A stretch of DNA of 8,504 nt from Myxococcota bacterium (lineage in GTDB: Bacteria; Myxococcota_A; Polyangia; HGW-17; JAJRWW01): assembly GCA_024276595.1 (NCBI GenBank), contig JAJRWW010000592.1, forward strand, positions 1 to 8,504. Direction: 5' to 3'. Positions within the stretch are counted from its first letter, which is position 1; the number at the start of each line of letters is the position of its first letter. Below are positions 1 through 5,311 of the stretch, piece by piece. Position numbers and translations under genes: made by a program. The notes under the pieces are model-generated. The model ran no database searches. It was not told where the DNA came from and saw only the letters and a list, made by a program, of their open reading frames with translations.

Positions 1-51
1 AGAAAGATCTTGAAGCTGACCCCGGTCCACATGCTGCCTTCGGGCAGCTAG
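1..51 (+). CDS. C-terminal tail of an unidentified protein (partial, enters from left edge)
   Basis: Frame 1 is open from the first base and ends at TAG (49-51), giving a 16-residue tail RKILKLTPVHMLPSGS. Fourteen of the 16 sense codons end in G or C, which matches the real genes of this window. The other open frame here (frame 3) has poor third-position G/C. The tail is too short to assign to any family. If real, the gene converges on the minus-strand lipoprotein gene that ends at 200. It could also be chance. Confidence 0.45.
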   Translation, partial: RKILKLTPVHMLPSGS

Positions 52-94
52 CCCGTGCGGGTCGGGCGCCATGTCACCACGTCCCCACCATCCA

Positions 95-140
95 GAGCAA
101 CGGCGCAGAAGCCGGAGCAACGGCGCAGAAGCCGGAGCAA
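95..140. repeat. 20-bp tandem duplication in the intergenic region
   Basis: The unit CGGCGCAGAAGCCGGAGCAA occurs twice without mismatch (101-120 and 121-140). A partial copy, GAGCAA, precedes it at 95-100. It lies in the 148-bp gap (52-199) between the putative gene tail ending at 51 and the end of the minus-strand lipoprotein gene. I see no gene or convincing terminator in this gap. The repeat looks like a simple slippage duplication. Confidence 0.85.
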
Positions 141-199
141 CCATTCGGAGGTATTGCTCAGAAAAGAGCGCCTGAGCCGATCATCCAGGGAGCGTGGGG

Positions 200-1492
200 C
201 TACTGAGCGGCGGGGTAGGAGGCAGGGTCTGGTAGCAGAGGGCTCGGCTCTCCGCACAGGGCAGGCACCGAGAAGCCCACAAAGGACCTGACCGCGGTGG
301 GGACCTCCCCGATGGCCACCCAGAAGAGCCCCTTGGCGGGGAGGAATACCACCGACTGCAGGGTCCCGTTGGTGGCCAGGGCGGCGCCGTCCATGGAGAG
401 GGGATCCTCCCACAGCATGGTGGTGGGGTTGAACGTGTCGCGCAGGATGGAGATGGAGGCGGGCACATCCAGGTCCCCGTAGAGGCTGTCGGGCATCTCC
501 GGGGAGAGGAGCTGGCGCAGGCGCTCGAAGCGGTTCCAGGAGGAGCTGCCCACGGGCTCGGGCTCCTGAGCAATCTGCATCTGGGGAGAGATGAAGTGGT
601 TGGTGGTAAAGAGCAGCCCGTCCCCGTCCAGGTAGCGGGCCTGGAGGTGTACGGCGGTCATTTCGAACGAAGCCGCCTTGCGCTGGGGCCCGTCGGAGAC
701 CACCAGGATCTCGGCGGAGCCGTGCTCCTGGCTGCGCAGGAACTCCTCCGCCTCCTCCAGGGTGGTCGCCCTGCGCAGGATCTCCCGCACCATCTGCACG
801 TGGCTCTGCCCCTCGGTGCGAACCTCGCTGTCTGTGGGGGAGCCCACCTCGTTCGAGGCAACTGCGATGCCCGCGAGGTTCATGCCCGTGTAGGGGCTCA
901 TGTTCGCCGGAAAGCCCACCGAGACCCAGGGTATGCCGTCCGCAGGCTCCCTTACGAAGATCACCGGGAAGCGCTCGATGATCTCCACCTCCCACCAGTC
1001 CAGGTTCCTGCCGTGGACCAGGGCGCCATCGGCGGTGGCAGCGTCGGTGGCCACGAACTGACTGCACCCGAGGCCAGCGAGCTGCACCGCCTCCATGACG
1101 ATGTCGCCGTAGTTGAGCACCAGGCAGTCCTCCACGGTCCACTCGCCATTCATTCCGTCGGCCAGCCCCCGGCACTCCTCCAGCACGGCGGGGTACGACC
1201 ACTGGGCAGCCGTGTCGTCCAGGTGCACCGTCTGCGCGTAGTTTAGCATGGTGGAGAAGAGGAAGTCGTCCTCGATGTAGCGCTTCCCCTCCACCAGCTC
1301 GTCGTAGAGCAACAGCGCGTGCTGCTGACCCATCTCGTAGGGGGTGCCCCGGAGCCAGACCACCCGGATGTGACCCCGCTGCTCCAGGTCGCCCCCAGGG
1401 GGATCATCTCCGGAGCAGGCCGAGCATGATAGGAGCGCGGCGCCCGCCAACAGCAGGGCCATCCTACCGAACCTGAAGCTGCCTAAAACCAT
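200..1492 (-). CDS. Lipoprotein Ntn-hydrolase, C45/AAT-like acyltransferase or amidohydrolase
   Basis: The protein has 430 residues. The start is ATG at 1492-1490, chosen because AGGAAGGAG (1505-1497) lies just upstream; an in-frame GTG at 1513 would run through that site. The N-terminus is a lipoprotein signal: a basic stretch (RFGR), the hydrophobic segment MALLLAGAALLS and a lipobox LLSC, with lipidated Cys about residue 23. Ser follows at +2, consistent with outer-membrane sorting. The rest resembles the Ntn-hydrolase superfamily of isopenicillin-N acyltransferase and choloylglycine hydrolase. The candidate nucleophile is Cys143 in LGCSQF, exposed by self-cleavage after Gly142. HGRNLDWW supplies Arg162 and Asp165, SNEVG Asn214, TTNHF Asn298 and SSWNRFERL Arg321, the residue order expected of the family. 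It would hydrolyse or transfer an amide-linked acyl group at the cell envelope; the substrate is unknown. The family call is good, the exact activity is not known. Confidence 0.8.
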   Translation of the reverse strand: MVLGSFRFGRMALLLAGAALLSCSACSGDDPPGGDLEQRGHIRVVWLRGTPYEMGQQHALLLYDELVEGKRYIEDDFLFSTMLNYAQTVHLDDTAAQWSYPAVLEECRGLADGMNGEWTVEDCLVLNYGDIVMEAVQLAGLGCSQFVATDAATADGALVHGRNLDWWEVEIIERFPVIFVREPADGIPWVSVGFPANMSPYTGMNLAGIAVASNEVGSPTDSEVRTEGQSHVQMVREILRRATTLEEAEEFLRSQEHGSAEILVVSDGPQRKAASFEMTAVHLQARYLDGDGLLFTTNHFISPQMQIAQEPEPVGSSSWNRFERLRQLLSPEMPDSLYGDLDVPASISILRDTFNPTTMLWEDPLSMDGAALATNGTLQSVVFLPAKGLFWVAIGEVPTAVRSFVGFSVPALCGEPSPLLPDPASYPAAQ

Positions 1493-1496
1493 GGGG

Positions 1497-1505
1497 CTCC
1501 TTCCT
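1497..1505 (-). promoter_or_regulatory. Ribosome binding site deciding the lipoprotein start
   Basis: Read on the minus strand, AGGAAGGAG lies 4 bases before ATG at 1492-1490. It decides in favour of that ATG over the upstream in-frame GTG at 1513. The chosen start also gives a signal peptide of normal length. Confidence 0.7.
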
Positions 1506-1582
1506 GGCTCCACCGGGCCAGCCCACCTTTACCCCCAATGGAACGTACCACGATTTGCGCTCGAGCCCCAAGGGCGCTGAAA

Positions 1583-1631
1583 GCCTCCAGCCTCCAGCCT
1601 CCAGCCTCCAGCCTCCAGCCTCCAGGCTCCA
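1583..1631. repeat. Heptamer tandem repeat (GCCTCCA)x6 plus one variant
   Basis: Six perfect copies of GCCTCCA run from 1583 to 1624. A variant GGCTCCA follows at 1625-1631, then GGCT. The array sits in the 215-bp spacer (1493-1707) between the divergent lipoprotein and squalene synthase genes and ends 3 bp before a TTGACA box. A 7-bp unit outside coding sequence can change copy number by slippage without breaking a gene. The rest of the spacer shows no gene and no convincing promoter for the lipoprotein gene. Confidence 0.9.
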
Positions 1632-1634
1632 GGC

Positions 1635-1663
1635 TTGACAGCGGGCGATGTTACACTACCGTG
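1635..1663 (+). promoter_or_regulatory. Probable promoter of the squalene synthase gene
   Basis: There is a perfect -35 hexamer TTGACA at 1635-1640. A 16-bp spacer leads to TACCGT (1658-1663 by 17 bp is ACCGTG; by 16 bp TACCGT is 1657-1662), a weak -10. An alternative is the extended -10 element TG-T-TACACT at 1649-1657, which lies only 11 bp after TTGACA and would have to work without it. Either choice puts transcription start near 1664-1670. That is downstream of the ATG at 1648 and supports translation from 1708. Confidence 0.4.
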
Positions 1664-1707
1664 TGAAGGCGCCCCGGCACCATGGCGGCGGCGAGACGAG
1701 GGTCCCC

Positions 1708-2721
1708 ATGATCAGCGAGCAGGTGAAGGCCGTCTCCCGTTCTTTTGGCTTCGTCATAGAGCAGCTACGCGAGCCCCTGCGGAGGGAGGTGCAGATCGCG
1801 TACCTGCTGTTTAGGCTGGGGGACAACATCGAGGACACCTCCTCCCTGGACGCCGCGGCCAAGACGCAGCTCCTGGACGGGCTGCTGCACGCCTTCCGGG
1901 AGGGGAGATCCTTCGAGGAGGTGCTCTGGCGATGGGAGGCATCCGACTGGAAGGACCTCACCCCCGGGGAGACGCGCCTGTTCGAGCACACCGACGGTAT
2001 TATCCGCGCCTTCGGGGAGCTGGACCCTTCTGCCAAGGAGGCGCTCCTGGCCGAGGCCAAGGCGATGTTCGAGGGCATGGCACGCATCCAGCGGGAGCAC
2101 CGGGAGTCGGGCTACCTGACCCTGCCGGACACCGACGCCCTGGAGGAGTACTGCTACTACGTGGCGGGCACGGTGGGCGACTTCTTGACCAACCGCTTCC
2201 TGGCCCAGGTCCACTGGCTGGACCCCGCCCGGCGGGCCCAGCTCCTGGGAGCCCGGCGGGCCCTTGCCCTGGTATTGCAGGTGACGAACATCCTCCGGGA
2301 CGTGCGCGACGACCACGAGCATGGACACATCTTCTACCCCAGGAGCCTCTTTGATCGGTTCGACGCCGCACGGCTCATGACGCCGGCCTACGAGGCCGAT
2401 GTGCTCAAGGCAGGGCAGCGCATGGCGCGGTGGCTGCTGCCCTCCATCCGCCTGGCCGCGGCCTACATACTGGCGCTTCCCCGGCGCCAGTATCCCCTGC
2501 GAGTGTTCTGCGCCATCCCCTACGCCATGGCCGTCAAGACGCTCACCCTTACGGTGGGCAACCCGGACATCCTCTCGGCCCAGACCGTGAAGCTGCCCCG
2601 GCCGGAGACAATGCTCACCGCGGCCACCGCCCGCTACCTGGCCCCGGCAAACAGCCTGCTGGGGCCCTGGCTGCGGATGCTGCAGCGAGGCCTGGAGTCG
2701 CGACTGGACGCGCTGGACTGA
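1708..2721 (+). CDS. Squalene synthase, eukaryotic (ERG9/FDFT1) type
   Basis: This 337-residue protein is predicted to join two farnesyl diphosphates head-to-head to presqualene diphosphate and reduce it to squalene, the precursor of hopanoids or sterols. The first Asp-rich motif is DNIED (39-43), the DxxED form of eukaryotic enzymes rather than the DDxxD of HpnC/HpnD/CrtB. EEYCYYVAGTVGDFL contains Tyr148, equivalent to human Tyr171. NILRDVRDD (194-202) is the second Asp motif, and FCAIPYAMAVKTL (about 267-279) closely matches the human FCAIPQVMAIATL block. No C-terminal membrane anchor is seen, which accounts for its being shorter than the human enzyme. ATG 1708 is preferred to in-frame ATG 1648: GAGG precedes it at 1698-1701, the conserved domain starts right after it, and the likely promoter lies beyond 1648. 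It stands alone, with no hpn or sterol genes visible. A related head-to-head prenyl synthase is possible. Confidence 0.85.
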   Translation: MISEQVKAVSRSFGFVIEQLREPLRREVQIAYLLFRLGDNIEDTSSLDAAAKTQLLDGLLHAFREGRSFEEVLWRWEASDWKDLTPGETRLFEHTDGIIRAFGELDPSAKEALLAEAKAMFEGMARIQREHRESGYLTLPDTDALEEYCYYVAGTVGDFLTNRFLAQVHWLDPARRAQLLGARRALALVLQVTNILRDVRDDHEHGHIFYPRSLFDRFDAARLMTPAYEADVLKAGQRMARWLLPSIRLAAAYILALPRRQYPLRVFCAIPYAMAVKTLTLTVGNPDILSAQTVKLPRPETMLTAATARYLAPANSLLGPWLRMLQRGLESRLDALD

Positions 2722-2808
2722 TGGCTCCGCGCGGGGCGAGCTAGCTCGGGCTCTGAGGCGATCGATCGGCAGGTAGCTGGATGCCTCCGCGCTGGGGGGA
2801 GCTAGCTC
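2721..2808. repeat. Imperfect direct repeats with GAGCTAGCTC cores at a convergent gene junction
   Basis: A segment beginning ATGGCTCCGCGC at 2721 is repeated, with a few changes, from 2781 (ATGCCTCCGCGC). Both copies run into the self-complementary core GAGCTAGCTC, at 2738-2747 and 2799-2808. The first core extends to the 12-bp perfect palindrome CGAGCTAGCTCG (2737-2748). The pair brackets the gap between the convergent squalene synthase and xsc-like genes, and the second copy covers the stop of the latter. No T-tract follows, so this is not a classical terminator. Confidence 0.7.
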
Positions 2809-4538
2809 TCCTCCACGTTCAGGTGGCGATACTTCTCCAGGTGGCGGAGCGCTGGGCGCAGGGCGTCCCGGCGGAAGGGCTCGGCCAGAACCCCCTCCCC
2901 GCCCTCTATGATCCCCTCGATGACGCAAGGCCCTCCGCTGGCCAGGGCCTCCTGGACGGCGTCGCCCACCTGGTCGGCCTCGGTGACCCGGAGCCCCAGG
3001 GCTCCCATGTCCTTCGCCAGGGCGGCGAAGCTGATGTCGTCGCCCAGGTTGGTGCCCACGAACCGGTTGTCGTAGTAGTCGATCTGGTTCTTCTTCTCAG
3101 CACCCCACTCCCGGTTGTTGGCCACGATGGCGATCACAGGGATCTGCTCCCGCACCACGGTCATGACCTCTGCCAGCCCACCGATGCCCCATGCGCCGTC
3201 GCCCTGGTAACAGAACACCGGCCTGTTGGGGGCGCCCATCTTGGCGCCCATGGCGGCGCCCATGGCAAAGCCGCAGTTGCCCCAGGAGAGGGCCGCCATG
3301 TGCTGCCTGGGCCCACCAAAGGTGAAGTAGCTGTTGGCCATGGAGCAGTTGTTTCCGATGTCCGTGGCCACGATTGCCTCGGGGCCCATTGCGCGAGCCA
3401 GCTCCTCGAGGAACCTGCGCGGGTGCATGAGCCGGGAGGGCTCGCCAGACCACTGCGCCAGCTCCTCCCGCCACTGTGCTCGGGCCTCCTCCAGCTCGGC
3501 CAGGCGCTGGAGGTCCGGGCGCGGCTCGGGGTCCTCCGCTCGCAGGAGCTCCAGCAGGGCCCTGACGGCCTCCCGGGCATCGGCGGCCAGGGCCACGTCC
3601 ACTCGCCTGGAGAGCCCCAGCACCTTGGGATCCGCGTCCACCTGAATGATCCTGGCCTCCTTGGGCCAGTAGTCCATGCCGTACTGAGGCAAGGTCCCGA
3701 AGGGCCCCAGGCGACGGCCCAGGGCCAGGACGACGTCGGCCTTGGCGATGGTCCGCATGGCGGCCTTGGACCCGCAGTAGCCGATGGGGCCCAGCGCCAG
3801 CGGGTCCGTGGAGGGGAAGGTGTCGTTGTGCAGGTAGCTGCACACCACCGGGGCCGTGAGGTGGTCGGCCAGCCCCTTTGTCTCCCGAACCGCGTCGGCC
3901 CAGCAGATGCCCCCGCCCGCCAGGATGACCGGGTACCTCGCCCCCGCCAGCAGCCGGGCGGCGGCCTCCAGGTCGCCCCTGGACCCGGCGCCAAGGGTCA
4001 CGTCCATCGTGGGGTAGATCTCGTCCTCGCACAGGCCATAGAAGTTGTCGCGGGGTATGTTGAGCTGGGTGGGACCGCGCTCCACCTTGGCCATGTAGAA
4101 GGCCCGCCTGGCCAGCTCCGCCATGCGCTCCGGCCGGCTCACTAGCACCTGGTACACGGTCTGAGCCTGGAACATGGGCATCTGGTCTATCTCCTGGAAA
4201 CCGCCGGTGCCCATGGACATGCTCCCCGTCTCGGGCGTGATGGCCACGACCGGGCTGTGGGCCCAGTAGGCGGCTGTCATGGCGGATACGAAGTTGGCCA
4301 CGCCCGGGCCGTTCTGAGCCACGCAGCACTGGGGGCGTCCGGTGACCCGGGCGAGGGCGTCCGCCGCGTGGCACGCGGCCTGCTCGTGGGCCACGGAGAC
4401 AAAGCGAATGTTCGCGGCCGGAAAGAGGTCCAGGGCGTCCATGAAGGCCGATCCAACGATCCCGAAGACCGTGTGGATCCCCTCCGCGACCAGGGTCTCA
4501 ACCAGGGCCTCGCTGGGAACCATCTTCTGCTTGCTCAT
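2802..4538 (-). CDS. ThDP-dependent enzyme, sulfoacetaldehyde acetyltransferase (Xsc)-like
   Basis: This 578-residue protein belongs to the acetolactate synthase/pyruvate decarboxylase superfamily. Xsc converts sulfoacetaldehyde and phosphate to acetyl phosphate and sulfite in the cytoplasm. The PYR domain (about 5-165) has the cofactor-activating Glu52 in AHEQAACHAADALARVTG and the family blocks AYWAHSP (90-96) and GFQE (113-116). The middle Rossmann-like domain has GPIGYCGSKAAM (250-261) and the following MDYWPKEARIIQVD block. The PP domain (about 370-560) has the Mg-ThDP motif GDG (446-448) to NN (474-475), then GAEKKNQ (479-485). The tail PFRRDAL (554-560) also matches Xsc. The start is ATG 4538-4536 with AGGAG 7 bases upstream; its ATGA overlaps the tetR stop. 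No phosphotransacetylase, taurine transaminase or sulfite exporter is visible, so it may act on another aldehyde or acyl donor. Family confident, substrate open. Confidence 0.85.
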   Translation of the reverse strand: MSKQKMVPSEALVETLVAEGIHTVFGIVGSAFMDALDLFPAANIRFVSVAHEQAACHAADALARVTGRPQCCVAQNGPGVANFVSAMTAAYWAHSPVVAITPETGSMSMGTGGFQEIDQMPMFQAQTVYQVLVSRPERMAELARRAFYMAKVERGPTQLNIPRDNFYGLCEDEIYPTMDVTLGAGSRGDLEAAARLLAGARYPVILAGGGICWADAVRETKGLADHLTAPVVCSYLHNDTFPSTDPLALGPIGYCGSKAAMRTIAKADVVLALGRRLGPFGTLPQYGMDYWPKEARIIQVDADPKVLGLSRRVDVALAADAREAVRALLELLRAEDPEPRPDLQRLAELEEARAQWREELAQWSGEPSRLMHPRRFLEELARAMGPEAIVATDIGNNCSMANSYFTFGGPRQHMAALSWGNCGFAMGAAMGAKMGAPNRPVFCYQGDGAWGIGGLAEVMTVVREQIPVIAIVANNREWGAEKKNQIDYYDNRFVGTNLGDDISFAALAKDMGALGLRVTEADQVGDAVQEALASGGPCVIEGIIEGGEGVLAEPFRRDALRPALRHLEKYRHLNVEES

Positions 4539-5179
4539 TCTTCTTCTCCTGCGGTCTGTTGCTGTAGCCCGGAAAGCAGGGTGTCTGCCAGCCAGTGCAA
4601 GTGCTCTCGGCGCTCGGCGAGGGCCGCCGGGCTCATGGGGTCCGAGCCCCACTGCTCCGCCAGCACCGGAGCCACCGTGAAGTAGCTGGTGACCATCCCC
4701 GAGATGGACATGTAAAAGTGCCTGGCCGCCAGGGGGCCGCTGCTGGGGGCGATCTCGGAGAGCAGCTCCGTGAGCCAGTGAAAAAACGGGGCCAGGTTCT
4801 TGCGCACCATCTCCCGGTGGGGGCCTCCCCCGGAGAGCTGCTGCTGCACCAGACGCGGGTAGATCCGGTGCTCCTCGATGAAGTCCAGGTACGCGTCCAA
4901 CACCCGGTGCACCCGCTCGGTCGTGCTGCCGGGGGTGTCAAAGGCGCGGGCCAGCGCGTCGCGGTGAGCGTGGTAGTAGCGCTCGAGCACCTTCTCGAAG
5001 AGCTCCGGCTTGGATCCCCAGTAGTAGAAGACGAGCGCCTTGTTCACCCCGGCATGCTCGGCGATGTCCCGGGCGCTCACCCCGTCATAGCCCAGCTCAC
5101 CCATGAGCTCGGCCGCTGCATCCAGGATCTGGATGGCTCGCTCCGGCCTGGATCTGTTGATTTTTTTTGCTCTCGCCAT
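4535..5179 (-). CDS. TetR/AcrR-family transcriptional regulator
   Basis: The protein has 214 residues, normal for the family. The N-terminal TetR helix-turn-helix spans about residues 15-61: AIQILDAAAELMGELGYDGVSARDIAEHAGVNKALVFYYWGSK region, with recognition helix around VNKALVFYYW (45-54). The C-terminal part (about 80-205) is helical and variable and is expected to bind an unknown ligand and form the dimer. ATG 5179-5177 is preceded by GAGG 7 bases upstream. The stop TGA (4537-4535) overlaps the ATG of the xsc-like gene by 4 bases, so the two are co-translated. It faces the second ThDP-enzyme operon across a 132-bp spacer holding palindromes, the usual arrangement of a local, self-regulating TetR repressor. 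Codons 4-7 contain a run of eight A (5168-5161 on the minus strand). Confidence 0.93.
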   Translation of the reverse strand: MARAKKINRSRPERAIQILDAAAELMGELGYDGVSARDIAEHAGVNKALVFYYWGSKPELFEKVLERYYHAHRDALARAFDTPGSTTERVHRVLDAYLDFIEEHRIYPRLVQQQLSGGGPHREMVRKNLAPFFHWLTELLSEIAPSSGPLAARHFYMSISGMVTSYFTVAPVLAEQWGSDPMSPAALAERREHLHWLADTLLSGLQQQTAGEEE

Positions 5180-5194
5180 GGACCAGCCTCGCAG

Positions 5195-5235
5195 TGACCG
5201 ATTGCTTTAACCAAACGGTTTGACCGATAGGTCAA
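5195..5235. promoter_or_regulatory. Putative TetR operator region (palindrome plus repeated half-site)
   Basis: TTGACC-GATA-GGTCAA at 5220-5235 is a perfect inverted repeat with 6-bp arms. Just left of it, CAAAC-G-GTTTG (5212-5222) is a second perfect inverted repeat that shares three bases with the first. The octamer TGACCGAT occurs at 5221-5228, inside the palindrome, and again at 5195-5202, close to the tetR start. This cluster lies between divergent promoters next to a tetR gene. Binding by the encoded TetR protein is inferred. Confidence 0.6.
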
Positions 5236-5248
5236 GATGATGTATACC
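5220..5248 (+). promoter_or_regulatory. Sigma70-like promoter of the right-hand operon
   Basis: TTGACC (5220-5225) is separated by exactly 17 bp from TATACC (5243-5248). The -35 box is the left arm of the operator palindrome, so a bound repressor would block RNA polymerase. Expected transcription start is near 5255, leaving a leader of about 57 bases before ATG 5312. Because the palindrome is symmetric, TTGACC is also present on the minus strand (5235-5230) facing tetR, but only weak -10 candidates follow it there. Confidence 0.55.
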
Positions 5249-5296
5249 ACGTTCTGCGACCGGCATCCAGAAAAGCTCGAAGCGCCGAACCTCGGC

Positions 5297-5304
5297 GGGA
5301 GGAG
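5297..5304 (+). promoter_or_regulatory. Ribosome binding site deciding the second ThDP-enzyme start
   Basis: GGGAGGAG lies 7 bases before ATG 5312. It selects this start over the in-frame ATGs at 5237/5240, which lie inside the promoter, and over ATG 5321, which is too far away. Confidence 0.75.
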
Positions 5305-5311
5305 AAACCAG

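Noticed and set aside
156..177. Hairpin GCTCAG...CTGAGC as terminator of the lipoprotein gene
   Set aside because: Only a 6-bp stem with a 10-base loop and no T-tract in the right place.
48..1202. Minus-strand open frame overlapping the lipoprotein gene in another frame
   Set aside because: Low-complexity Arg/Gly/Pro-rich translation with no motifs. The lipoprotein frame has a signal peptide and catalytic residues.
1583..1631. CRISPR-like array
   Set aside because: The repeats are 7 bp and contiguous, without spacers; no cas genes are present.
1648..1707. Twenty-residue N-terminal extension of squalene synthase
   Set aside because: The start falls inside the likely promoter, has no ribosome binding site and adds no family sequence.
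1765..2928. Minus-strand open frame opposite squalene synthase
   Set aside because: Antisense shadow of a strongly recognised enzyme; no motifs. Similar shadows at 3097-4374 (-), 5207-5980 (-) and 6176-7078 (-) were dropped for the same reason.
2781..4145. Long + strand open frame (454 codons) opposite the xsc-like gene
   Set aside because: It is antisense to a gene with clear family motifs, shows no recognisable domain and has no good ribosome binding site. Long shadow frames are expected in G/C-rich DNA.
4539..4652. Upstream extension of the xsc-like protein by 38 residues
   Set aside because: It would lie wholly inside tetR and encode an Arg-rich stretch foreign to the family. The ATG at 4538 has its own ribosome binding site.
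5237..5311. Earlier start of the second ThDP enzyme
   Set aside because: The codons overlap the -10 region. A strong ribosome binding site serves ATG 5312.
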